DNA from: Bacillota bacterium
GTDB taxonomy: Bacteria; Bacillota; Clostridia; Christensenellales; Aristaeellaceae
NCBI GenBank assembly: GCA_023392515.1
Contig: JAEVYX010000081.1
Location: 1 to 28,280, forward strand
Length of the DNA stretch: 28,280 nucleotides
Reading direction: 5' to 3'
Of the stretch, positions 21,341-28,280 are shown piece after piece. The notes below the pieces were generated by a model. That model searched no databases, was not told the origin of the DNA, and saw only the letters and a program-made list of their open reading frames with translations. A program made the translations under genes and the position numbers. Position 1 is the stretch's first letter; every line of letters starts with the position of its first letter.

Positions 21341-21853
21341 TTACCAACCCATTAATTCAAAAATCGGTTCAGGGAACGATACCCTGAAGGCCAAGCCGAA
21401 AACCACATACACAATGGCAGTATATCCCAAGGAAAGGAGGAGAACTTGCCACCACGGTTTTTCATTGTCAAGGACACGGCTTTCCACATAAAAGAAAGCG
21501 ATTGAGCTGAGTATAAAGCCGATAATATTCCATGCAATGGCATAAGCGATGATAAGTCCGGTGGAAAGGATTATCTTTTTATGAATCATCGGCGGCTTAT
21601 CAACTGTTTCTTGCCCTTGGTTCTGCGCTTTTTCAAGCCTCCTGAACTTTACGAGCTTTCTGATGCCGGTTATCAAAATAAACAGGCACAGGATGATAAG
21701 CAAATATAAAATGATCTTTGGGAAATCCATTGACTGCATGCCTTGTACATTGGTGCGCACCTTGGTGGTATATGCGACATATTGAAGGTAGATGGTGGCC
21801 GCAAGAATGAAGGAAGTCACACCTATTTCGCACTTTAACTTTCGGATATCCAA
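21341..21853 (-). CDS. tctB: Tripartite tricarboxylate transporter, small permease TctB
   Basis: A 170-residue four-TM protein: a first TM after the short basic N-terminus (ITSFILAATIYLQYVAY), then IILYLLIILCLFILITG, IILSTGLIIAYAIAWNIIGF and VLLLSLGYTAIVYVVFGLAF. The ILSSIAFF segment and the last helix match TctB, the poorly conserved small subunit. It pairs with TctA, 12 bp downstream. It is separated from tctC by 100 bp carrying a strong hairpin, so its expression may be lower than that of tctC. Confidence 0.9.
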   Translation of the reverse strand: MDIRKLKCEIGVTSFILAATIYLQYVAYTTKVRTNVQGMQSMDFPKIILYLLIILCLFILITGIRKLVKFRRLEKAQNQGQETVDKPPMIHKKIILSTGLIIAYAIAWNIIGFILSSIAFFYVESRVLDNEKPWWQVLLLSLGYTAIVYVVFGLAFRVSFPEPIFELMGW

Positions 21854-21901
21854 TTTCTCATCCCCTTTCTTCGAATGAAGATGAAATGCTTGAAGGAGAG
21901 C

Positions 21902-21922
21902 CGCCTCTCCAAAGGAGAGGCG
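21902..21922 (-). promoter_or_regulatory. Intercistronic hairpin between tctC and tctB
   Basis: A perfect 9-bp stem CGCCTCTCC/GGAGAGGCG with a 3-nt loop, and no T-tract. It lies 32 bp after the tctC stop. Stems here commonly protect the 3' end of the binding-protein mRNA and allow more binding protein than permease. Confidence 0.6.
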
Positions 21923-21953
21923 ACATTCTTACTCTTACATGCATTGTTGGTGT

Positions 21954-22922
21954 TTATTTGAAGATCTGCTCGGCGGCAACCTTCAGGCTGTCAAACACAC
22001 TGGTGATGTAATCGGTCAGGGGCTGGCCGCTGATGGGATTGCTAACAAACGCGCGATTGCTGGCAATTGCCTGCCACTCATCGGAAGAAAGCACGGTGAA
22101 GAACATTTCGGAAAGCTTTTCGCGAACCGCTTCATCTATGCCGGCGGGTGCGCCGATAAAGGTGATCATAGCGATGTCGCCGTATTTGAACACGTCATAA
22201 CCCAATTCAACGAATGTGGGAACGTCGGGCAGGATATCAACGCGCTCACGGGTGAATGTGCCGATAATAATGACCTCACCGGCCTTCAGCTGGCTGAGGC
22301 AATCGGCAGGCTTCATGCAGCCGGCTTCGATATGCCCGCCAATGATTTCTGTCACAACGCGGGATGCACCATCATAGGGGATGTTGTTAAATTCGATCCC
22401 CGCAACTTCTCCCAACACACCGACGCAGGCCTGGTTTGCGTTATTGTTGCCAGCCTGGGCAAGGATGACTTCCCCGGGACGGGCTTTGGCGTCAGCCAGG
22501 AATTCTTCGGCGGTGGCGTATTTTCCGCCGGCGCTGGGAGCCTTTACCACAACGCAAAGGGGATCTTCAGACAGAGAGGTGATGTAGGTTACATCCTTCA
22601 GGGGGATGGGCACCTGGCCTTGCGCATCCAGCGCGATGTAAGAGCTGGTGATCAGGCCCAGGGTATATCCATCGGGCTTGGAACTGAGTGCTTGTGTAAC
22701 ACCGGTGACGCTGCCGCCGCCCTCAACATTTTGCACGACAACATTCACATCCAGCAAGGACTTGAAAAGCGGCTGCATTTCGCGAGCCATTAAGTCTGTT
22801 GCGCCACCTGCGCTAAAGGGAACAATGATTGTAATTTCCTTCTTGGGGAAATCATCTGCAAACGCCATGAAAGGAACTGTCAGCATCAGAATTGCTAAAA
22901 CAATGCTAATAAGCTTTTTCAT
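21954..22922 (-). CDS. tctC: Tripartite tricarboxylate transporter substrate-binding protein TctC
   Basis: A 322-residue exported binding protein. The signal peptide MKKLISIVLAILMLTVPF ends in AFA before Asp-Asp. TctC hallmarks are PKKEITIIVPFSAGGATDLMAR (the first substrate loop, residues about 26-47), VVQNVEGGGSVTGV, KPDGYTLGLI, and the late PTFVELGYD motif. It binds the carboxylate outside the membrane and hands it to TctAB. There is no lipobox Cys, unlike most binding proteins of single-membrane bacteria, so the protein may be released or the cell may have an outer membrane. Its ATG overlaps the gntR stop (TAATG), so it is coupled to the regulator. Confidence 0.94.
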   Translation of the reverse strand: MKKLISIVLAILMLTVPFMAFADDFPKKEITIIVPFSAGGATDLMAREMQPLFKSLLDVNVVVQNVEGGGSVTGVTQALSSKPDGYTLGLITSSYIALDAQGQVPIPLKDVTYITSLSEDPLCVVVKAPSAGGKYATAEEFLADAKARPGEVILAQAGNNNANQACVGVLGEVAGIEFNNIPYDGASRVVTEIIGGHIEAGCMKPADCLSQLKAGEVIIIGTFTRERVDILPDVPTFVELGYDVFKYGDIAMITFIGAPAGIDEAVREKLSEMFFTVLSSDEWQAIASNRAFVSNPISGQPLTDYITSVFDSLKVAAEQIFK

Positions 22923-23596
22923 TATGGTTGCCCCTCCATTTCTTTTTGGACCGGATTAACTTTTATGTTGGCAATATGCGCATGCATTTCCTGGTATGCC
23001 TTTTCTCCATCCCGCTCACAAAGCGCCTTGAAAATGTTTCTCATTTCCGTTTCAACGGACTTCATGCGCATAGCACGGGATATGTTGGACATGCTTAACC
23101 GCTGGGAGACAGGGCGGCATGTGCGAATGATTTCCGCAAGCTCAGGGTTTAAGCAGCGGTCCAGTATTAAATCATGCATGGCCTCATCCACCTCTGTAAT
23201 GAGAAGCCTGCGATCGTCTTCGTCCATACTCGCATCCAAACGCTTGAACTGCATCGTGAGATACAGGATGTCATCATCGGACATCAGCGGTGCAGCGATT
23301 CGGGCGGCATATGGTTCTAACAATTCGCGAATATTGCGGATATTCGCAGCCTTGTCATAGGAGATGGGGGTTACAAAGGTGCCGCTTTGGGGTTTGATGA
23401 TTACGAGACCTTCGGCGGACAGCCGATTTAGCGCAACGCGAACAGGGACTCGGCTTGTCTCAAACCGCTCTGCCAATTGTACTTCGGATAGTTTTGTGTT
23501 GGGGGGAATCTTCAGGAGAACAATCTCCTTGCGAAGTACATCGTAAATGGCATCCTTTTCTGATACTCTCTGGTAGGAATTTTTCTCCAACATCAT
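22922..23596 (-). CDS. GntR family regulator, FCD (FadR) subfamily
   Basis: A 224-residue regulator. The N-terminal winged helix has the GntR signature: AIYDVLRKEIVLLKIPPNTKLSE, LAERFETSRVPVRVALNRLSAEGLV and GTFVTPIS. The FCD ligand domain (about 85-215) keeps the metal-site Asp and His of EVDEAMHDLI and the final His of MHAHI. It has Met at the usual third His position (VETEMRNIF), so metal or ligand binding may differ from typical members. It lies inside the operon, so it probably controls the operon promoter upstream of the glycerate kinase gene, with the carboxylate or a derivative as effector. Confidence 0.92.
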   Translation of the reverse strand: MMLEKNSYQRVSEKDAIYDVLRKEIVLLKIPPNTKLSEVQLAERFETSRVPVRVALNRLSAEGLVIIKPQSGTFVTPISYDKAANIRNIRELLEPYAARIAAPLMSDDDILYLTMQFKRLDASMDEDDRRLLITEVDEAMHDLILDRCLNPELAEIIRTCRPVSQRLSMSNISRAMRMKSVETEMRNIFKALCERDGEKAYQEMHAHIANIKVNPVQKEMEGQP

Positions 23597-23633
23597 TTAT
23601 TCATACATCCATTACATTGATTCTTGTGCTACC

Positions 23634-24860
23634 TTACGATAGCTCCTGTTCGATACGCATCAAGCGGTTGTATTTTACGTTTCGCTCCCCGCGCACCGGC
23701 GAACCCAGTTTCATCTGCTTTGCCTGCACCGCAACCGCGAGATCAGCTTGAAAATCATCGGTTGTTTCGCCAGAACGCAAAGAAGCTGTTACCAGATAGT
23801 GATTCCGATGGGCGAAGATTGCCGCTTCAATCGCTTCGGTGACGGTTCCCGCTTGGTTTACTTTCATGAGAAGTGTATTCGCTGCATGCTCCTCAATTCC
23901 TCTGTGCAATCGATTGAGGCTGGTGGCAAACAGATCATCGCCTACGATTTGAACTTTGGGCAGCATGGCAGTCAGCTTGGCAAATTCTTTCCACTGATCT
24001 TCCATAAATGGATCTTCAATGTAGATGAGCGGATAATCCTGCGTCAGCTTCCTGTAGTACGCGCAAAGGGAATCCGCATCCATCAAGCCTTTTGTCATGC
24101 GATAGCAATTTTCTGTTTCCGCATACAATTCATTGGCTGCCACATCCAACCCAAGTTTCAGATTTTTCTCGCAGCCAACTTCCCGGGCGACAGCAAGCAT
24201 CGTTTCAAAAGCTTCCTGTGTGTCAGACATGGGAGGTGCCAATGCACCGCCATCTTCCTCCACGACGCCATACTTTTGTTTGCATTTCTTCTCAAGAAGC
24301 TTTCGCATGTCACACAAAGCTTCCACGGAGTCGGAAAAGCTGGGGAAACCTTCCAGGATCATTAAGTAGTCTTCAAACTCCAGCCCTGATGGGGAGAACG
24401 CGCCGCCCGAAATCACCGTTGATGCGATGTCCGGAACCTTTATGGCGGTCATGCCGCCCAGATAACGATACATCGGAAGCCCCATTACCGCCGCACCAGC
24501 CTTGGCTGCTGCGATGGATGCCGCAAGTATGGCATTCCCTCCAAGCCGCTCTTTAAGCGGCGTGCCATCCAAAGCGATTAGGGCCTTGTCAATGGTGCGC
24601 TGATCAGCCACATCCATACCCGCCAAGCATGTGCTGATGGCGTTTGATACGTTTGAGGCAGCTTTTTTGGTGCCGAATCCTCGAAATCGCATATCACCAT
24701 CGAACAGTTCTCTTGCTTCGTACTTGCCGGTTGACGTACCACTGGGAACAGATGCCGTAACTTTTAGCCCGTTTGACGTTGTCAGTTCTGCCTCTACCGT
24801 CGGCTTGCCTCTGGAATTCAGAATTTCCCGGCCGACAATGGACTGGATCACCACACTCAA
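23634..24860 (-). CDS. Divergent enolase-like protein
   Basis: A 408-residue enolase-superfamily protein, slightly shorter than the usual 415-435. Kept features are REILNSRGKPTVEAE, VPSGTSTGKYEARELFDGD, GGNAILAASIAAA, the metal ligands Asp239 (GLDVAANEL), Glu282 (IEDPF) and Asp308 (VGDDLF), Lys333 (MKVNQAGT), RSGET (362-366) and Lys384 before VRGERNVKYNRL. However, the His of the mobile loop (yeast H159) is Phe155, the His before RSGE (yeast H373) is Leu361, and the Glu at E168 and E211 positions read Asp164 and Asp203. It starts at TTG 24860 with AAGGAG 8 bp upstream and overlaps the glycerate kinase stop. The context favours converting 2-phosphoglycerate or a related acid; whether it is a working enolase is open. 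Confidence 0.85.
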   Translation of the reverse strand: MSVVIQSIVGREILNSRGKPTVEAELTTSNGLKVTASVPSGTSTGKYEARELFDGDMRFRGFGTKKAASNVSNAISTCLAGMDVADQRTIDKALIALDGTPLKERLGGNAILAASIAAAKAGAAVMGLPMYRYLGGMTAIKVPDIASTVISGGAFSPSGLEFEDYLMILEGFPSFSDSVEALCDMRKLLEKKCKQKYGVVEEDGGALAPPMSDTQEAFETMLAVAREVGCEKNLKLGLDVAANELYAETENCYRMTKGLMDADSLCAYYRKLTQDYPLIYIEDPFMEDQWKEFAKLTAMLPKVQIVGDDLFATSLNRLHRGIEEHAANTLLMKVNQAGTVTEAIEAAIFAHRNHYLVTASLRSGETTDDFQADLAVAVQAKQMKLGSPVRGERNVKYNRLMRIEQELS

Positions 24861-26242
24861 TCAACCATCTCCTTTCCTTCGATTACGACCACTCGGATGT
24901 TCATGATGTTGGTTCCCGTATGTCCTGTAATGAGCGCATCTCCCAGCGTCAATAGCGCTGTCGAGGAGTCATGCCGCTCAAGAACATCAGTGAGGTTAAT
25001 GTTTAACTCCGCTGCACGGGCTCTTGTTAATCCATCTGAAATGCCTCCGGCAATATCGGTAGGTCCATCGGTTCCGTCACTGTCGACCGATATGCATACG
25101 GCAGGGTATTTGGCATATAGCTTGGTAGCAAACCCCAAAGCCGTTTCCTGGTTGGGTCCTCCAGTGCCGCAGACGCTGCCGCGAATGGTTACGGTGGTCT
25201 CTCCCCCTGAGATAAGCGCGCAGGGAGGAACAAAAGGCTGCGCAGATTTTGTGATTTCGTTTGCCATGCCGGAGAAATAGATACCCAGATTCATGGCATC
25301 TCCTTCCATGGCGGTGGAAATGATGTACGGTTCATACCCCAGTTCCTTGGCCCGTGCCGCAGCGGCTTCGCAGGACGAGCGGGGATCTGCTACGCTGTGA
25401 ATGTAGCTTTTCTTGTTTGTGATGACCTTGGGCGTCTCCATTTCCGGGTTCTCCCGCCCCTCCAATAAATGCGCCTTAATGGATTCGGGAGCAATATCCC
25501 AAATATCGTATTGTTTCATCATATTGATGGCGTCTTCAAAGGTAGTCGGATCGGCAAGGCTCAGGTCAGGCCATGGCATGTCCGGAGGAGCAGTGTTCAA
25601 GGTCAGGGTATGTACCTGGGCAGGCTTTGCCATTTCAACAAATCTTCCGCCTTTCATGCGGCACAGATGCTTGCGGACCATGTTCATTTTTCCAATGCTT
25701 GCGCCGCTTTTGAGAAGCAAATCGTTTATTTCCTGCAAATCGGACAAGCTGATATCCCCATCCGGAATGTTTAGCATAGCTGAAGAGCCGCCGGTAATTG
25801 GCGCAAAGATAATGTCTCTCTCGCCTGCCTTTTCAAGTATGGAAAGTATTCTTTTTGCCCCGTCTATTCCGGCCTGATCCGGTATGGGGTGCCCGGACTC
25901 CAAAAGTTCAATATGTTTAAGCCGACGGGTATCACCCTTTTTAATCAGCACAACGCCCTCGGTAATTGCATCGCCAAGCTGCTCCTCCAAAGCGCAGGCA
26001 ATGGGATATGATCCCTTACCAACTCCGGCCACATAAATATGATCTATATCTGCCATTGAAATTGACCGATCCCCTATGTGCAGGTATCCGTTGGATAAGT
26101 GAATAAGCTTTTTCGTTTCCGCGTATGGAATCGCCCGGCGAATGGCACTCTCCGCAATTTCCAGCGCTGCTCTTCTGGTCGCCCGTTGTCCATGCGTACA
26201 TAGTTCCTCAAAATTTCGGACAATACGATTCTCCATTTGCAT
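24857..26242 (-). CDS. Glycerate 2-kinase (MOFRL/TtuD family)
   Basis: A 461-residue class II glycerate kinase, which phosphorylates D-glycerate to 2-phosphoglycerate. Motifs are VAGVGKGSYPIACALEE, ESGHPIPDQAGIDGAKRI, PITGGSSAMLNIPDGDISL, NMVRKHLCRMKGGRF, and in the MOFRL domain ISGGETTVTIRG, GTGGPNQE, SVDSDGTDGPTDIAGGI and LITGHTGTNIMN. ATG 26242 follows GGAGG by 10 bp. It is the first gene of the operon, overlaps the enolase-like gene by 4 bp, and supplies the substrate expected for an enolase. Together with the TTT transporter it suggests use of glycerate, tartronate or tartrate. Confidence 0.94.
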   Translation of the reverse strand: MQMENRIVRNFEELCTHGQRATRRAALEIAESAIRRAIPYAETKKLIHLSNGYLHIGDRSISMADIDHIYVAGVGKGSYPIACALEEQLGDAITEGVVLIKKGDTRRLKHIELLESGHPIPDQAGIDGAKRILSILEKAGERDIIFAPITGGSSAMLNIPDGDISLSDLQEINDLLLKSGASIGKMNMVRKHLCRMKGGRFVEMAKPAQVHTLTLNTAPPDMPWPDLSLADPTTFEDAINMMKQYDIWDIAPESIKAHLLEGRENPEMETPKVITNKKSYIHSVADPRSSCEAAAARAKELGYEPYIISTAMEGDAMNLGIYFSGMANEITKSAQPFVPPCALISGGETTVTIRGSVCGTGGPNQETALGFATKLYAKYPAVCISVDSDGTDGPTDIAGGISDGLTRARAAELNINLTDVLERHDSSTALLTLGDALITGHTGTNIMNIRVVVIEGKEMVD

Positions 26243-26296
26243 AAAGAAAGGGCCTCCGTTTTCTATTCCATTATAACGAACAATTAGACAACTAGT

Positions 26297-26325
26297 ATGT
26301 TAGTTCATCAGATGAGAATTGTCAA
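26297..26325 (-). promoter_or_regulatory. Promoter region of the glycerate/TTT operon
   Basis: On the - strand: -35 TTGACA (26320-26325), a 17-bp spacer and TAACAT (26297-26302). A second -10-like TATAAT lies at 26270-26275. Between them is an imperfect palindrome around ACTAGT (ACA-T-ACTAGT-TGT, near 26287-26299), which could be the GntR operator. Confidence 0.5.
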
Positions 26326-26417
26326 GTAGTATTTCACAACTTTATGTAACTTTTTTATTGCAGCAATACTCGGCAGCGTAAACGGAACAGAACGGGGGGA
26401 AACTTTCACTCCGTCTT

Positions 26418-26744
26418 ATGGTCAGGCATATGATTGACGATTTCGTGAAAAGCCGCCGGGAGTGGATTGAAAAGGCGCAAAAGCGCACCGGGAACCGCCC
26501 CCTGCCCCCCTGGGCACAGGCGGTTTTCGGGGATGGATGCACGGTCTTTATCCTGGGAAAGCCGTGCCTATTGCATATTGTTCCCGGCAAAAAAGCCCGG
26601 GTGGATTTTGTGGCGCTGCATGAGCTGCTCCACTTTTTCCACCCGGACCACGGCCCGTGGTTTCATCATGCACTGGAAAGCTTGTGGCCCAATTGGCGGC
26701 AGGAGAAAAAACGCCTTTCCAAAGGACCGGAGGCGGAAGGCTGA
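26418..26744 (+). pseudogene. Decayed copy of the YgjP-like metallopeptidase gene
   Basis: From 26431 the sequence matches the intact gene at 18959-19648 from 19071 onwards, without indels until 26610/19250. It then skips exactly 267 bp (89 codons) and resumes at 26611/19518. Lost are the first 38 residues and the middle segment with the SRWGTC motif. The zinc site survives as HELLHFFHPDHGPWFH. The deletion is in frame, so a 100-residue product could still be made, but no good start or ribosome site is visible. I treat it as a truncated pseudogene. It stands as a direct repeat on the other side of the glycerate/TTT operon. Confidence 0.85.
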
Positions 26745-26748
26745 CCAA

Positions 26749-27255
26749 TTACGTTTGAAACAGGAACACGTCCGCCAGGGTGCCGTCGTCATAAGGCTCG
26801 CCCGGGCAGGAGGCGATCAGCTCATACTGCCCGTGGGTGTATTGCGAAATGACTCCGTTCCAGAAATGGACGGAGGCGGTATTTTTCGGGTGGCGCTTCA
26901 ATTGCCAGCGGCCCCGGAACCGGTCAAAAGCCCAGAAGGCGGCGTACTTCCCCACCCCTCTGCGCCGGTATTTGTGCATAACAAAAAATTCGGCCATGGT
27001 ATAATCGGTCTTTTGCATCACTTCGGGGTAATCGTTCACCATGAAAAAGCCTGCCAGGTTCCCATCGACTTTGATGAAGAAGGGGAACCTGTTTTTTTCT
27101 ACCCAGTAGTGGTCCAGATAGGCGTACCCATACAGGCCCAGGGGGCCAACGTCCCGGTTGTCGTACTGGGAAAATTCGTAGGCGTACTTTTCCAGAAGAT
27201 TGCGTAGGATTTCTTTTTCATAAACGGCAACGGGTAGAATTTCGATGAGCATCAT
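26749..27255 (-). CDS. GNAT family N-acetyltransferase
   Basis: A 168-residue acetyltransferase of the GNAT fold. The acetyl-CoA pyrophosphate loop is MHKYRRRGVGKYAA (motif R-x-x-G-x-G, about residues 93-106), preceded by the beta strand YTMAEFFV and followed by WNGVISQYT, which fits the C-terminal beta-bulge strand. The N-terminus (LLEKYAYEFSQYD and GYAYLDHYWVEK) matches the COG5628-like predicted acetyltransferases. The acceptor is unknown; small amines or a protein N-terminus are equally possible. ATG 27255 follows GAGGA by 6 bp. It converges with the metallopeptidase remnant. Confidence 0.85.
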   Translation of the reverse strand: MMLIEILPVAVYEKEILRNLLEKYAYEFSQYDNRDVGPLGLYGYAYLDHYWVEKNRFPFFIKVDGNLAGFFMVNDYPEVMQKTDYTMAEFFVMHKYRRRGVGKYAAFWAFDRFRGRWQLKRHPKNTASVHFWNGVISQYTHGQYELIASCPGEPYDDGTLADVFLFQT

Positions 27256-27390
27256 GAAGCATCCTCATTTCAGACGATGGAAAGCAACGCAATTTTACAA
27301 CAATCTGGAAGGATTGTAAACATGCGGAAGGGAAAGCGTCCATCACTCGTTTCATACTATATGGGATATTCCGGGAAAGGGGAACGAAAG

Positions 27391-28280
27391 ATGAAACGCT
27401 GCGCCATGCTTTTTGCGGCACTGATCTTCATATGCTTTTGCTATTCTGCCTTGGGGGAAAGTGTAAGTCCTATCAATGGGTTTCCAACCTCCCCCGATTA
27501 TGCGGCGGCGGCAAACGAAACCCTCTACATCGAGGCGGGCGGGTCGGTTTACCGGTACGACAGGGAAAAGGATGAGAGCAGCCTGGCACTTTCCGGACTG
27601 CCCCCAAGGTCGCCCCTTGTATCCTGGGGAGATCAGCTATACGTATTGAACATGGGGGATGGCATGCTTTCCTTGTTAAAGGAGGAGGACGGCGTGCTTG
27701 CGCTGGAAAATTTGACCCAGTTCCATTTGGAGGAAATGGGAAAGGCGGCCGCAGTGGATTTAACGCTGATCCCCCGGGCGGTGATGACGGATAACTACCT
27801 GTGCCTGTTTTTGTACCTGGAGGACGATTTCATGAGCCGGGGGCTGTTCGCCTTTGAGCGGAACACCGGAAAGATGACTTTCGAAATTGTGGCGGGGGCA
27901 AGCGAGATATGCGCCTACCGGGGGGACGAGGTGCTGGTCTTATGCCAGGGCATGGGTGAAAAGGGTCATATCCGCCGGTATGATGTGGCAAAAGGCACAA
28001 ATGATGTGTTCGCGGATATCGCGCAGATGGACGCGGGCGGCCTTTGTTATCATCCCGGATTGGACACCGTTTATTTGGCGGGGCTTGGCAGCGTTGACAG
28101 GGCTGTCGGGAAAGGTACCTTTCAAACGGTGGCGCTTCTGCGAAAAGACCATGATTTGTATGACGGCGCCGCAGCCGCCGTGCTGCCGGACGGCTCCTAT
28201 GTGATCCTCTCCCAGAATCAGGGGGCGGAAATGGTGCCGGCGGGCGCACAAAAGGCAGAGGGGGTTTCCACGCTGGACAT
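27391..28280 (+). CDS. Secreted protein of unknown function, 3' end cut by the window
   Basis: An open frame from ATG 27391 (AAAGGGG about 8 bp upstream) to the window end, with about 296 residues and no stop. It begins with a signal peptide (MKRCAMLFAALIFICFCYSALG, read as two halves, cleavage before Glu). The rest shows repeated short strands with YEA/VYRYD, LYVLNMGDG, GLFAFERNTGKMTFEIV, IRRYDVAKGTNDVFADI and LLRKDHDLYDG turns, resembling blades of a beta-propeller. No Cys lipobox follows the signal. I do not recognise the family; it could be the propeller-like N-terminal part of a longer extracellular binding protein. It lies on the strand of the metallopeptidase remnant. Confidence 0.72.
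   Translation, partial: MKRCAMLFAALIFICFCYSALGESVSPINGFPTSPDYAAAANETLYIEAGGSVYRYDREKDESSLALSGLPPRSPLVSWGDQLYVLNMGDGMLSLLKEEDGVLALENLTQFHLEEMGKAAAVDLTLIPRAVMTDNYLCLFLYLEDDFMSRGLFAFERNTGKMTFEIVAGASEICAYRGDEVLVLCQGMGEKGHIRRYDVAKGTNDVFADIAQMDAGGLCYHPGLDTVYLAGLGSVDRAVGKGTFQTVALLRKDHDLYDGAAAAVLPDGSYVILSQNQGAEMVPAGAQKAEGVSTLD

Noticed and set aside
23634..24860. Housekeeping enolase (eno)
   Set aside because: Both catalytic His are replaced, the length is short, and it sits in a catabolic operon rather than a glycolytic cluster, so the gene symbol is withheld.

Overview
The window (28,280 bp, mid-GC with one clearly AT-richer island) looks like the chromosome of a member of the Bacillota, most likely Clostridia. 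The grounds are the padR-DUF1048-ABC cassette, VanZ, DUF2200, an Imm5-like protein, Pro/Thr-linked secreted proteins, strong AAGGAGG-type ribosome sites and many TTGACA-N17-TANNNT promoters. The genus cannot be settled from this sequence. Gut or other host association is only an inference, supported by a secreted ubiquitin-like protein and a GH5 glycosidase.

Layout. 1-5.9 kb, mostly + strand: 3' part of a GH5 glycosidase with its terminator, VanZ, DUF2200, an orphan Imm5-like immunity protein, a PAS-GGDEF diguanylate cyclase, and a flavodoxin/SDR pair. 5.9-8.3 kb, - strand: padR, DUF1048 protein, DrrA-like ATPase and ABC-2 permease in one tightly overlapping operon with a clear promoter and operator candidate. 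8.5-9.7 kb: a 49-residue membrane protein and two DUF1801 proteins. 9.73-12.26 kb: an AT-rich island bounded by two 59-bp inverted repeats (one mismatch) that each contain a long hairpin. It holds a recombinase fragment, a UPF0489 (arginase-like fold) protein and a two-TM protein of unknown function.

12.3-17.1 kb is the most unusual part. Two adjacent secreted proteins on the - strand share an unrecognised C-terminal domain of about 160 residues. One carries YwqK/RHS-like repeats in front of it. The other carries a nearly canonical ubiquitin fold (57 of 70 positions identical to eukaryotic ubiquitin) directly behind a signal peptide, followed by a Thr-Pro linker. They are followed by trmO and a divergent secreted SH3b-repeat protein. 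17.1-19.7 kb: a MerR/GyrI-type regulator, a DUF4304-like protein and a YgjP-type metallopeptidase.

19.8-26.3 kb, - strand: a six-gene catabolic operon of glycerate 2-kinase, a divergent enolase-like protein, a GntR/FCD regulator and a tripartite tricarboxylate transporter (tctC, tctB, tctA). The simplest reading is uptake of a carboxylate that is turned into glycerate, then 2-phosphoglycerate, then PEP. The enolase-like protein, however, lacks both active-site histidines of true enolases. The operon is flanked in direct orientation by the intact metallopeptidase gene and by a decayed copy of it. The window ends with a GNAT acetyltransferase and the 5' part of another secreted protein.
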